This document shows, piece after piece, positions 43,596 to 51,780 of a stretch of 64,000 nt of DNA. The notes beneath the pieces are model-generated. The model ran no database searches and was not told the origin of the DNA. It was given only the letters and a program-made list of their open reading frames with translations. A program made the position numbers and the translations under genes. This stretch comes from Streptomyces sp. A2-16. Lineage in GTDB: Bacteria; Actinomycetota; Actinomycetes; Streptomycetales; Streptomycetaceae. Position 1 is the stretch's first letter, and each line of letters begins with the position of its first letter. The stretch is taken from positions 9,672,001-9,736,000 of the forward strand of contig NZ_CP063808.1 in assembly GCF_018128905.1 (NCBI RefSeq). The letters run 5' to 3'.

Positions 43596-45377
43596 GTGAC
43601 CACGACGCATCAGCCTCCGTACCCGCCGTCCGAGCCTCCGCGCCGACCGGGCTCCGGAGACGGCCCTGGGTACGGCCCCGGCAGTGGCTCCGGGCACGTC
43701 CACGGCAGCGGTTCCCCCAGAGGTTTCGGGGACACCGGGGCCGACGGCTGGCACGAGCATGAGCACGGCGGCGGACATGGCGGTGGTCACGACTACGGCC
43801 AAGGTCAGGGCGCGGGTCCAGGCGGCCCGGGCGGAGGTGGCCCTGGCGGTGGCGGTCGGAGTGGCGGCGGCGGTCCGGGGAGCGGCGGTGGCCGTGGGGG
43901 TGACTGGCACGGGCAGGGTCCCGGTGACGGTCATGGTCCCGGCGATGGCCACGGGCATGGACAGGGGCACGGGAGCGAGCCCGCGTCCGGGAGCGGGCAC
44001 GGTGCCGGCAGTGGGCACGGCCACTCGCACAGTCACAGCCACGGGCCGGCAACCCCCGTCTCCAAGCACCTGCGCAAGGTCATCGCGGCGATCCTCATCC
44101 CGTTCGGGGTGGCCGTGCTGGTGGGGCTCGCGGTGCTCTGGCCCGGTGGCGCTCCGGGGCACGAACGCACCGGGGTCGGCTTCGACCGGCAGACCCAGCA
44201 GGCAACCGTCACCAAGGTCGTGAGCGTCAGCTGCAAGTCGGTGAACGCCTCGGGGGAGACCCCGACCGGGGACACCTCTACCGCCGAGGGCTCGTCCGCC
44301 GAGCAGCAGGCGAACGGCACCTGCAAGAAGGCGACGATCCGGGTCGACACCGGCAACGACACGGGCCGTACATTCACGGAGATCGTCCAGCCGGATCAGT
44401 CGCGGCAGTTGCACGAGGGCCAGAAGGTCGTGGTCGCGTACGAGCCCTCCGCGCCGAGGGACCTGCAGTACTCGGTCACCGACGTGAACCGCAAGCTGCC
44501 GATGGGACTGCTCGCCGGCATCTTCGCGCTCGCCGTCGTGGTCGTCGGGCGGCTGCGCGGAGTCATGGCGCTGGTCGCGCTGGCCATCAGCTTCATGGTG
44601 CTGAACTTCTTCATCCTGCCCGCGATCCTCCAGGGCTCGAACCCGCTGCTCGTGGCGGTGATCGGGTCGAGCGCCATCATGCTGATCGCCCTCTACATGT
44701 GCCACGGCCTGTCGGCCAGAACCTCCGTTGCCGTCCTGGGGACGCTGATCTCCCTGGTGCTGATCGGCATCCTCGGCTCGCAGTTCATCGGCTGGGCCGC
44801 GCTCACCGGCAACACCGACGACAACACCGGTCTCATCCACGGGTTGTATCCGTCGATCGACATGAGCGGTCTGCTGCTCGCCGGCGTCATCATCGGCTCG
44901 CTCGGTGTCCTCGACGACGTGACGGTCACACAGACCTCGGCGGTCTGGGAGCTGCACGAGGCCAACCCGACGATGGGCTGGCGCGGTCTGTACCGCGCGG
45001 GTATCCGGATCGGCCGCGACCACATCGCGTCCGTCGTCAACACGCTCGTCCTCGCCTACGCCGGCGCCGCACTGCCGCTGCTGCTGCTCTTCTCCATCGC
45101 GCAGTCCAGTGTGGGGACCGTCGCCAACAGCGAGCTGGTGGCGGAGGAGATCGTGCGCACCCTGGTCGGCTCGATCGGCCTCGTCGCCTCGGTACCAGTC
45201 ACCACGGCCCTCGCCGCCCTCGTGGTCTCGGCCGACCGCCCGGAGACGGAGGCGATGGGTTCCGGGGCAGGGGCAGGTATGCCGACGCCCGTACCGGCGA
45301 CGAGTGCGAGCGCGGGCACGGCCGACAGCCGGCCGGCAACGGGACGCGGTGGCAAGGGCCGGCGACGCAGGCGCTGA
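43596..45377 (+). CDS. YibE/F-family membrane protein with a His/Gly-rich N-terminal domain
   Basis: A 593-residue protein. Residues 1-150 are Gly, His, Ser and Pro, ending in GHGHSHSHSHG, like metal-storage tails. A first helix (about 160-180) is followed by an extracytoplasmic region of 110 residues with two cysteines, then about seven helices with the YibE/F core (LGVLDDVTVTQTSAVWELHEANP). YibE/F proteins are poorly characterised, with links to metal or folate-type transport by annotation only. The tail is basic (GRGGKGRRRRR). GTG 43596 has no strong ribosome binding site. It is divergent from thiC. Confidence 0.82.
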   Translation: MTTTHQPPYPPSEPPRRPGSGDGPGYGPGSGSGHVHGSGSPRGFGDTGADGWHEHEHGGGHGGGHDYGQGQGAGPGGPGGGGPGGGGRSGGGGPGSGGGRGGDWHGQGPGDGHGPGDGHGHGQGHGSEPASGSGHGAGSGHGHSHSHSHGPATPVSKHLRKVIAAILIPFGVAVLVGLAVLWPGGAPGHERTGVGFDRQTQQATVTKVVSVSCKSVNASGETPTGDTSTAEGSSAEQQANGTCKKATIRVDTGNDTGRTFTEIVQPDQSRQLHEGQKVVVAYEPSAPRDLQYSVTDVNRKLPMGLLAGIFALAVVVVGRLRGVMALVALAISFMVLNFFILPAILQGSNPLLVAVIGSSAIMLIALYMCHGLSARTSVAVLGTLISLVLIGILGSQFIGWAALTGNTDDNTGLIHGLYPSIDMSGLLLAGVIIGSLGVLDDVTVTQTSAVWELHEANPTMGWRGLYRAGIRIGRDHIASVVNTLVLAYAGAALPLLLLFSIAQSSVGTVANSELVAEEIVRTLVGSIGLVASVPVTTALAALVVSADRPETEAMGSGAGAGMPTPVPATSASAGTADSRPATGRGGKGRRRRR

Positions 45378-45385
45378 GAGCAACC

Positions 45386-45405
45386 CCGGGCCAGGTCAGG
45401 CCCGG
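45386..45405. terminator. Hairpin between yibE/F-like gene and ssgA
   Basis: CCGGGCC and GGCCCGG form a 7-bp stem with a 6-nt loop, 8 bp after the stop of the plus-strand gene. ssgA converges from the right. Confidence 0.55.
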
Positions 45406-45478
45406 CTCCGGCAGAAGCGTTCCTGCGTCCTCCCACCTCGAGAAGAAGGTTCCTTCACATCGCTGGCGCCCTACGGCC

Positions 45479-45889
45479 TCAGCCCGCGCTCTGCTCCTCC
45501 GCCAGGATCCGGTCCAGCGCCTCGTCGAGATGGGTGTCGAAATCGGCCAGCGCTGCCTCCTGGCCCAGCGGGACCAGCTTGTCGGTGCGGTCGAGGAACG
45601 CGATGATCGGCGCCGTCGACGAGCGGAACAGTGCCTGGTCGCCGCCGACCTGAAGCCGGATCAGGACATCGCCCAACAGGTCGGCCCCGGCGGGCGCGAC
45701 CCGCACATCACCCTCGCCGCAGGGCCGGCCCACGCCGTCGATCAGCAGCTCGCGGCCGAAAGCCCAGGTCACCGGGGCGTCGCCCGGGAGATGGAAGGTC
45801 AGCCGGACCGCGTAAGGATCACAGGCCTCGTAGCGCAGCTCCACCGGAATGCGGAAGGAGAGCTCCTCCGAGACGAGAAAGCTCATCAT
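45479..45889 (-). CDS. ssgA: Sporulation and cell-division protein SsgA
   Basis: A 136-residue SsgA-like protein found only in morphologically complex actinomycetes. The typical MSFLVSEELSFRIPVELRYE opens the protein, with HLPGDAPVTWAFGRELL and FLDRTDKLVPLGQE following. SsgA stimulates septation, helps localise SsgB and is needed for sporulation in S. coelicolor. Two adjacent ATGs (45889, 45886) follow AGAGG; a longer start at 45916 is less likely. ssgR lies 125 bp upstream and activates it in S. coelicolor. Confidence 0.95.
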   Translation of the reverse strand: MMSFLVSEELSFRIPVELRYEACDPYAVRLTFHLPGDAPVTWAFGRELLIDGVGRPCGEGDVRVAPAGADLLGDVLIRLQVGGDQALFRSSTAPIIAFLDRTDKLVPLGQEAALADFDTHLDEALDRILAEEQSAG

Positions 45890-46014
45890 GACCTCTGCCT
45901 GTACGGACTCGCGCATCGCCTACCCCGTCATCTGCCTTCGTTGGCCGGGAATGATCCCTCTGACACTGGTGGCATCTTGCTGAACGTGTACGACAGATCA
46001 CAAGGAGTGAGTTT

Positions 46015-47082
46015 TCAGATACTGATAGAGATCGCCAGCGAGCCCGTCAAACGCCCGATTTCTGCTTGTAGTTGCTGGGTTGCGGCCACCAACCGGTCCG
46101 CCTGATGGGCGGGCAGGGAGATGGCCATCGTTGCCGCAGCGTTACCCAACGTGATCGGAATCGCCGCGCACACTGTTCCCAGCGCGTACTCCTGACGCTC
46201 GATCACGGGCTCCATCCGCGCGGTCCGTTCGAGCCGCCGGAGCAGACTGTGGCCGTCGCGCACGGTGTACGGGGTGATGGACTGCACGGGGTACCGGTCG
46301 AGGTGGTCGCGCCGGGCCTCGTCGTCCAGCTGGGCCAGCAGGCACTGCCCGATGGCGTGCGCGTGGCCGGTCTCGCGGAAGTCGGCCCACTCCTCGACCG
46401 CCGGGGTGCCGGGGCTGTCGGAGACGCAGAGGACCTCGATCTCGCCGTCCCGGTACTGCGCGTAGTACACCGGTACACCGATCAGATCCCGCCAGTGCGC
46501 GAGCGCCTCGACGACCGTGCTGCGACGTTTCTGCTCGGCTCCACTGCTGCTCAGCCGCTCGGCGGCCTCCCCGAGGAAGAACAGGCCCTTGTCGCGGCGC
46601 AGATAGCCCTCGTGCACGAGGGTGCGCAGCAGGTGGTAGGCCGTCGGGAGCGCCAGCCCGGTCTCGCGGGCGAGTTGTTTGGCCGGGGCTCCGTTTTCGT
46701 GCTCGGCGACGCACTCGAGCAGGCGCATCGCGCGCTGGACCGACCCGATGAGGGTCGCGGAGTGGGTCTGTTCGGGAGGCTCGGGGGCCGGTGCCGTGTG
46801 GCGCTGGACGGGGGCTGACGGTCGTACGGGAGCCGCCGGCGGTACAAGGGCTGAAGAGCGTACTGGAGTTGACGGTCGTACAGGAGCCGCCGGCGGTACA
46901 GGAGCTGACGGTCGTACCGGAGCAGGCGGTCGTACGGGATCCTGCGGTCCCGCCGGAGCCGTCGGCTGTGCGGGCGTTTCCGGGCCTCCGGGAGTCGTCG
47001 GCCGTTCCGAGGCCGTCGGTTGTGCGGGAGGCGTCGTCGAGCGGGCGTCGATCTGGGCGGGTGCGGTGTCAACCGTGGCCAA
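46015..47082 (-). CDS. ssgR: SsgR, IclR-family activator of ssgA, with Pro-rich extension
   Basis: A 355-residue regulator. The last 245 residues or so are a normal IclR protein: winged helix SVQRAMRLLECVAEHENGAP and LALPTAYHLLRTLVHEGYL, then an effector domain with GQCLLAQL. The first 105 or so residues are a Pro/Ala/Val repeat (VRPSAPVPPAAPVRPSTPV) that IclR proteins normally lack. Whether translation starts at 47082 or nearer the HTH is unsure; the repeat remains in frame with no stop and has coding-like composition. SsgR activates ssgA directly in S. coelicolor. Confidence 0.88.
   Translation of the reverse strand: MATVDTAPAQIDARSTTPPAQPTASERPTTPGGPETPAQPTAPAGPQDPVRPPAPVRPSAPVPPAAPVRPSTPVRSSALVPPAAPVRPSAPVQRHTAPAPEPPEQTHSATLIGSVQRAMRLLECVAEHENGAPAKQLARETGLALPTAYHLLRTLVHEGYLRRDKGLFFLGEAAERLSSSGAEQKRRSTVVEALAHWRDLIGVPVYYAQYRDGEIEVLCVSDSPGTPAVEEWADFRETGHAHAIGQCLLAQLDDEARRDHLDRYPVQSITPYTVRDGHSLLRRLERTARMEPVIERQEYALGTVCAAIPITLGNAAATMAISLPAHQADRLVAATQQLQAEIGRLTGSLAISISI
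46816..46900. repeat. Two 31-bp repeats, 54-bp period, in the ssgR 5' region
   Basis: 46816-46846 and 46870-46900 differ at one base and begin TGACGGTCGTAC; a partial third copy starts near 46906. The period is a multiple of three, so frame is kept. They encode the Pro-rich repeat of SsgR. Confidence 0.85.
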
Positions 47083-47220
47083 GGGTCACTCCCGGAGCGC
47101 GAGGGGGCAGTCCGTGCGGGGGAACACGGGAGGGGTGTACGCCGCTCGCGGGGTCGTCCCCGCGTCGAGTTCCGGACTTTAACGGTCCGCCACCGCACGT
47201 ATACGGCCCGTCCGGGAAAC

Positions 47221-47253
47221 TTCCCTCGCCCGAGGGAACAGGTGATTCCTGTT
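47221..47253. promoter_or_regulatory. Two adjoining palindromes upstream of ssgR
   Basis: TTCCCTCG-CC-CGAGGGAA (47221-47238) overlaps AACAGG-TGATT-CCTGTT (47237-47253). They lie 139-171 bp before the ssgR start and just beyond the 3' end of the DUF5326-like gene. They may be operators or a terminator. Confidence 0.45.
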
Positions 47254-47280
47254 ACCGGTCGCCCCGCCCGCTCCGGACGC

Positions 47281-47493
47281 TCACCAGTCGCTGCGCGAGG
47301 AGGAGCTCGACATGAACTTCCGCACGACGTAGACGAGTCCACCGACCAGGGCCACGAAGACCAGCAGCTTGAAGAGCAGGCCGATGACGAAGCCCACGAC
47401 CGTCGCTATCAGCCCGCCGAACACGACCAGGGCGATGACGGGCACCGCGACCCACTTGACCCACCACGGCAGTCCCGCGAAGAACTCTCCCAT
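47281..47493 (-). CDS. Small membrane protein (DUF5326-like)
   Basis: A 70-residue protein with two close hydrophobic helices (VAVPVIALVVFGGLIATVVG and LLFKLLVFVALVGGLVYVV), separated by a short turn, with a Ser-rich C-terminus (MSSSSSRSDW). The aromatic start MGEFFAGLPWWVKWV suggests membrane-surface binding. The family is known to me only as streptomycete proteins of unknown function. ATG 47493 is preferred over a longer frame that adds basic unconserved residues. It lies in the same direction as the cupin and ssgR. Confidence 0.75.
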   Translation of the reverse strand: MGEFFAGLPWWVKWVAVPVIALVVFGGLIATVVGFVIGLLFKLLVFVALVGGLVYVVRKFMSSSSSRSDW

Positions 47494-47651
47494 CGCACTC
47501 AACCTCTCTGCAGTCCGGCACCGTCCGGCCCCTCTGGTACCGGATCCACCAATGTCCTGCACTCGATGCTAGGACGGCGGGTGCCGCCGCGGGGGCCTCG
47601 CATCCCTTGTCCTCCCCTGACTGATCCCCTAGGGAACCCCGAGACCGCAGG

Positions 47652-47969
47652 TCAGCTCTCGGGGGGAGAGAACACCACCATGACCCTGAGGTCCTCGCTG
47701 ATGTGGTGGAACTTGTGGGCGACACCGGCCGGCACGTAGACCACGCTGCCGCGCGCGACCTGGGTGGTCTCCATGCCCACAGTGATCGCCGCGCGGCCGC
47801 TGACCACGAAGTAGACCTCGTCCTGGTTGTGTGGCTGCTGCGGGTCCTGGGTCCCCGAGTCGAGTGCGTACAGGCCGACCGACATGTTCCGCTCTCGCAG
47901 GAACTGCAGGTAGGCGCCGTCGTTGGCGGCGCGCTCCGCCTCCAGTTCATCCAACCGGAATGCCTTCAT
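47652..47969 (-). CDS. Cupin-domain protein
   Basis: A 105-residue single cupin barrel. Motif 1 is PQQPHNQDEVYFVVSGRA (two histidine-position residues and Glu), and motif 2 is PAGVAHKFHHI. Metal binding is likely and the protein is probably cytoplasmic; the reaction is unknown. ATG 47969 begins the conserved part (MKAFRLDEL). Its promoter region is shared with the divergent holin-like gene, 57 bp away. Confidence 0.85.
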   Translation of the reverse strand: MKAFRLDELEAERAANDGAYLQFLRERNMSVGLYALDSGTQDPQQPHNQDEVYFVVSGRAAITVGMETTQVARGSVVYVPAGVAHKFHHISEDLRVMVVFSPPES

Positions 47970-48026
47970 CGACTTAGTCCGCCCTCGTCGTACCCGTAAC
48001 CGATCTCTTCTGCCACGATCAGACAC

Positions 48027-48404
48027 ATGAAGAATTTCCTAGTCAAGACGCTCGCCAACGCGGGTGCTCTGGCGGTCGCCGTCTGGTTGCTCGACAAGAT
48101 CACCCTGACCGGTGGCAGCACCGGCAAGAAGGTCTGGACGCTGATCCTCGTCGCCCTGGTGTTCGGCCTGGTGAACTGGCTGGTCAAGCCGGTCGTGAAG
48201 CTCCTGACCTTCCCCTTGTTCATCCTGACGCTCGGGCTGTTCACGCTGATCGTCAACGCACTGATGCTGCTGCTGACCTCGTGGCTCGCCGACGTGCTCA
48301 ACCTGAGTTTCCACGTCGAGGGGTTCTGGACCGCCGTCCTGGGCGGCCTGATCATCTCGATCGTGTCCTGGGCCCTGTCCATGGTCCTGCCTGACGAGGA
48401 CTGA
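48027..48404 (+). CDS. Phage-holin-4 family membrane protein
   Basis: A 125-residue protein with four hydrophobic helices. The loop VKPVVKLLTFPLFILTLGLFTLIVNALML is the hallmark of the widespread holin_4/YvlD family, which is chromosomal and not evidence of a prophage. Role unknown. It is the first of three co-directional genes; the phosphatase begins 8 bp after its stop. Confidence 0.87.
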   Translation: MKNFLVKTLANAGALAVAVWLLDKITLTGGSTGKKVWTLILVALVFGLVNWLVKPVVKLLTFPLFILTLGLFTLIVNALMLLLTSWLADVLNLSFHVEGFWTAVLGGLIISIVSWALSMVLPDED

Positions 48405-48412
48405 GGGGAGGC

Positions 48413-48904
48413 ATGATCTACCGCGTCTGTTTCGTCTGCACGGGCAACATCTGCCGTTCCCCGATGGCGGAGTCGGTCTTCCGTGCCCGGACAGCCGAGG
48501 CCGGCCTGGACGGCGTGGTCGAGGTCGACAGCGCCGGCACGGGCGGCTGGCACGAGGGCGACGGCGCCGACCCGCGCACCGTCTCCGTCCTGGAGGAGCA
48601 CGGCTACGACGGCGCCCATACGGCCCGTCAGTTCCAGCCCTCCTGGTTCTCCCGCCTCGACCTCGTCATCGCCCTCGACACCGGCCATCTCAAGGCCCTG
48701 CGCCGCCTCGCACCCACGCCGGAGGACGCCGCGAAGGTGCGGCTGCTGCGTTCGTACGACCCCGCCGCGGGCGACGACCTCGACGTTCCCGACCCGTACT
48801 ACGGGGGCCTGGACGGCTTCGAGGAGTGCCTTGAGATGGTGGAGGCGGCGAGCGAGGGTCTGCTCGCCGCGGTGCGCGAGCAGACGGAAGGACGGGTGGC
48901 ATGA
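48413..48904 (+). CDS. ptpA: Low-molecular-weight protein-tyrosine phosphatase
   Basis: A 163-residue phosphatase. The P-loop is VCTGNICRSPMAE (Cx5R, nucleophile Cys near residue 9), and the general-acid aspartate is in DVPDPYYGG. It should remove phosphate from tyrosine in proteins. In S. coelicolor, PtpA overproduction has been linked to actinorhodin output. The stop TGA overlaps the next ATG (ATGA), so translation with the PLP lyase is coupled. Confidence 0.94.
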   Translation: MIYRVCFVCTGNICRSPMAESVFRARTAEAGLDGVVEVDSAGTGGWHEGDGADPRTVSVLEEHGYDGAHTARQFQPSWFSRLDLVIALDTGHLKALRRLAPTPEDAAKVRLLRSYDPAAGDDLDVPDPYYGGLDGFEECLEMVEAASEGLLAAVREQTEGRVA

Positions 48905-50040
48905 GCGACAGGGCTGCGGACAAGGGGGAGGGCACGCGCGCGGTGCGGGCCGGACTGCCCGAGGCGGTCAAGAACGAACCGACCCTGCCCGGCCCGGCCT
49001 TCGCCGCCCACTTCCACCTGCCGGGTGAGGTCGACGGCCCGTACACCTACGGCCGCGACACGAACCCGAGCTGGAGCCTGCTGGAGAGCGCCATCGGCGA
49101 GCTGGAGGCGCCGGGGCAGGACGGAGTGGAGACGCTGGTCTTCGCCTCGGGCATGGCCGCCATCTCCGCCGTGCTCTTCTCACAGCTGCGCGCCGGGGAC
49201 ACGGTCGTCCTGCCCAGCGACGGCTACCAGGTGCTGCCGCTGATCCGCGCCCAGCTGGAGGCGTACGGCATCGAGGTGCGCACCGCGCCGACCGGCGGCG
49301 ACGCCCAGCTCGACGTCCTGGACGGCGCCCGCCTGCTGTGGATCGAGAGCCCGTCCAACCCCGGCCTCGACGTGTGCGACATCCGGCGGCTCGTCGGGGC
49401 GGCACACACGCGTGGGGCGCTCGTCGCCGTCGACAACACGCTCGCCACCCCGCTCGGACAGCGTCCGCTGGAGCTGGGCGCCGACTTCTCGGTGGCCAGC
49501 GGCACCAAGCAGCTCACGGGGCACGGAGACGTCCTCCTCGGGTACGTCAGCGGCCGCGAGGGCGAGTCCATGGACGCCGTACGTCGCTGGCGGAAGATCG
49601 TCGGGGCGATCGCAGGGCCCATGGAGGCCTGGCTCGCGCATCGCTCGATCGCGACCCTCCAGATGCGGGTCGACCGCCAGAACGCGAGCGCCCTTGTGCT
49701 CGCCGAAGCCCTGCGCACGCGCCCCGAGGTGACCGGGCTGCGCTACCCCGGACTGCCCGACGACCCCTCGCACAAGATCGCCTCGCAGCAGATGCGGCGC
49801 TATGGATGCGTGGTCTCTTTCACGCTGGCCACGCGCGCGCGTGCCGACCGCTTCCTCGACGCGCTGCGGCTCGTGGACGACGCGACGAGCTTCGGCGGAG
49901 TGCGCTCCACGGCCGAGCGGCGCCGACGCTGGGGCGGCGACGATGTGCCGGAGGGCTTCATTCGCCTCTCCGTCGGGGCGGAGGACCCCGAGGATCTGGT
50001 GGCGGATGTGCTGCGTGCGCTGGACGAGTCGGCCGACTGA
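48901..50040 (+). CDS. PLP-dependent trans-sulfuration enzyme (cystathionine gamma-lyase/synthase type)
   Basis: A 379-residue Cys/Met-metabolism enzyme. The PLP lysine lies in ASGTKQLTGHGDVLLG; YTYGRDTNPSWSLLE and IESPSNPG are conserved. It could act as cystathionine gamma-lyase or -synthase; sequence alone does not separate these. The start overlaps ptpA, and a strong hairpin at 50096 ends the unit. Confidence 0.9.
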   Translation: MSDRAADKGEGTRAVRAGLPEAVKNEPTLPGPAFAAHFHLPGEVDGPYTYGRDTNPSWSLLESAIGELEAPGQDGVETLVFASGMAAISAVLFSQLRAGDTVVLPSDGYQVLPLIRAQLEAYGIEVRTAPTGGDAQLDVLDGARLLWIESPSNPGLDVCDIRRLVGAAHTRGALVAVDNTLATPLGQRPLELGADFSVASGTKQLTGHGDVLLGYVSGREGESMDAVRRWRKIVGAIAGPMEAWLAHRSIATLQMRVDRQNASALVLAEALRTRPEVTGLRYPGLPDDPSHKIASQQMRRYGCVVSFTLATRARADRFLDALRLVDDATSFGGVRSTAERRRRWGGDDVPEGFIRLSVGAEDPEDLVADVLRALDESAD

Positions 50041-50095
50041 CCGTTTCAGCAGGGACTTTACGGACGTTCAACCATGTCCCGCTACGTACAACGGA

Positions 50096-50128
50096 CGGTC
50101 CGAGCCTCCCCCCTCGTGGCTCGGACCG
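50096..50128 (+). terminator. Hairpin after the PLP lyase
   Basis: CGGTCCGAGCC and GGCTCGGACCG form an 11-bp stem with an 11-nt C-rich loop. Confidence 0.75.
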
Positions 50129-50209
50129 CCCCGGTTCCGCGCGCGAAGAACCGCGCGAACAAGGCTAGTTGACTCTGTGTCAGTGTCCAATCACAGTAGC
50201 GACAGAGAC

Positions 50210-50227
50210 CTATCGACATATTTATAG
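50210..50227 (+). promoter_or_regulatory. Candidate LysR-type operator
   Basis: CTAT-(10)-ATAG contains the T-N11-A form expected of LysR sites, in the otherwise AT-rich stretch CTATCGACATATTTATAG. It lies 51-68 bp before the LysR gene start. Confidence 0.45.
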
Positions 50228-50277
50228 TTGGGCTCCTGCCCCGGGGCCGGGAGAAGGGCAGGGAAAGGGGCGTCGCC

Positions 50278-51198
50278 ATGGATCTGGCCTTGCTGCGCAC
50301 CTTCGTGACGGTGCACCGGGCCGGTTCCTTCACCCGCGCTGCCGCGCTGCTCGGACTGTCCCAGCCGGCTGTCACCTCGCAGATCCGCACCCTGGAGCGT
50401 CAGTTGGGCCGCCCCCTGTTCTTACGGCAGGCCCGCGGTGTGACCCCCACGAGCATCGGCGACGAGCTCGCCCACAAGGCCGCTCCTCACCTCGATGCCC
50501 TGGTGGAGATCACCGAGACCGGCCTCGACGACGAGTCGTCCCTGCGCACACTGCATCTCGCCGGGCCTCCCGAGTTCACCGCCGAGCGAGCGCTGCCCGC
50601 CCTCACCGGGCTGACCGGCGAGGACAGCCAGGGCTTCGCCCTGCGAGCCTCCTTCGGGAACGCCGAGGAGACCCTGGAGGGTCTGGCAGCCGGGCATCAC
50701 GATCTGGCCATCAGCACGGCCCGTCCCCGGGGTGCGTTGCTCACGGCGAGCACGCTCTGCGACGAGGAGCACGTCCTGGTCGCCGCCCCGAGCTGGGCCC
50801 GTCAGATCGGCTCAGGAGAGGCACTCGACGCCGTTCCCGCGGTCAAACGAGCCCCCGCGTTCGAGCACGTCCCCGTGATCGAGGTGCACGAGTCTCTGCC
50901 CTTCGTCTCGCGCTACTGGGCCGCGGTCTTCGATTCCCGCCCGGCCGCACCGGGCACCGTCGTCGTACCCGATCTGCGCGCCGTGCTCGCCTGCGCGGTC
51001 GCGGGCGCCGGGCTCGCGGTGCTGCCGCGCTATCTGTGTGCAGCCGCCCTGGCACGAGGTGACGTCGTCGCGCTGCACGAGCCCGCCGTCCCCCCGCTTC
51101 GGACGTACTTCCTGGTGGTGCGTACCGGGACGCTGGCCATGCCCCATGTCGCGCGAGCACACGAATGGCTGCTGCGGGCGGCTGCCCACTGGTGCTGA
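50278..51198 (+). CDS. LysR-family transcriptional regulator
   Basis: A 306-residue regulator. The winged helix covers residues 1-60 (MDLALLRTFVTVHRAGSFTRAAALLGLSQPAV-type start), followed by a ligand-binding domain in two lobes (about 88-290). ATG 50278 follows GGGAAAGGGGCGTCGCC. There is no divergent target gene, as LysR proteins often have, so the regulon is not clear; a candidate operator lies just upstream. Confidence 0.92.
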   Translation: MDLALLRTFVTVHRAGSFTRAAALLGLSQPAVTSQIRTLERQLGRPLFLRQARGVTPTSIGDELAHKAAPHLDALVEITETGLDDESSLRTLHLAGPPEFTAERALPALTGLTGEDSQGFALRASFGNAEETLEGLAAGHHDLAISTARPRGALLTASTLCDEEHVLVAAPSWARQIGSGEALDAVPAVKRAPAFEHVPVIEVHESLPFVSRYWAAVFDSRPAAPGTVVVPDLRAVLACAVAGAGLAVLPRYLCAAALARGDVVALHEPAVPPLRTYFLVVRTGTLAMPHVARAHEWLLRAAAHWC

Positions 51199-51250
51199 AC
51201 TGGGATTCGCCCTCTTCACGCAGCGAGCCCGGCCGATGACAGCCCGCGAT

Positions 51251-51264
51251 GTTTCACGTGGAAC
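51251..51264. other. parS-like site, one mismatch
   Basis: GTTTCACGTGGAAC differs from parS at one base, in the 87-bp gap between the LysR and NUDIX genes. Confidence 0.5.
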
Positions 51265-51285
51265 CATCCGGGCCACATTCCCCCC

Positions 51286-51768
51286 ATGACCGTCCGACCC
51301 GTGGTCAAGCGCACCGCCCGAGCCGTCCTGCTCGACGGCGACGACCTGATCCTGATCAAGCGCACCAAGCCCGGCATGGATCCTTACTGGCTGACTCCCG
51401 GCGGTGGAGTCGAGCCGACGGACACGACCGTCATCGACGCCCTGCACCGCGAGGTGTACGAGGAGCTCGGCGCCAAGATCACCGACGTGGTGCCCTGCTT
51501 CGTGGACACCGTCGAGCACATCGGCGACGACGGTGGCGCGACCGGAGTGAAGGTGCAGCACTTCTTCGTCTGCCACCTGGAATCGATGGACCCGTCCTTG
51601 CGGCACGGTCCCGAGGTGGACGAGCCCATCGGGGAGTACGAGATCGTCCGGGTGCCGTTCACCCGCGTCGGGATCGCCTCCGTCCACCTGGTCCCGCTGT
51701 CCCTGCGCCACTATCTGGACGGGAACATCGAGGGTGTACGGGCCATGCACGCACCGGACCTGGGCTGA
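51286..51768 (+). CDS. NUDIX hydrolase
   Basis: A 160-residue protein. The NUDIX box is GGGVEPTDTTVIDALHREVYEELGA, with the catalytic REVYEELG. NUDIX enzymes hydrolyse a nucleoside diphosphate linked to another group; the substrate is not predictable here. The C-terminus ends with the LRHYLDGN motif. ATG 51286 has no good ribosome binding site and may be leaderless or use a poor one. The gene converges on the flavohaemoprotein. Confidence 0.9.
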   Translation: MTVRPVVKRTARAVLLDGDDLILIKRTKPGMDPYWLTPGGGVEPTDTTVIDALHREVYEELGAKITDVVPCFVDTVEHIGDDGGATGVKVQHFFVCHLESMDPSLRHGPEVDEPIGEYEIVRVPFTRVGIASVHLVPLSLRHYLDGNIEGVRAMHAPDLG

Positions 51769-51780
51769 CCTCCCGCCCGG

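Noticed and set aside
48027..48404. Holin-like gene as a prophage remnant
   Set aside because: The family is a common chromosomal one, and no other phage gene is near.
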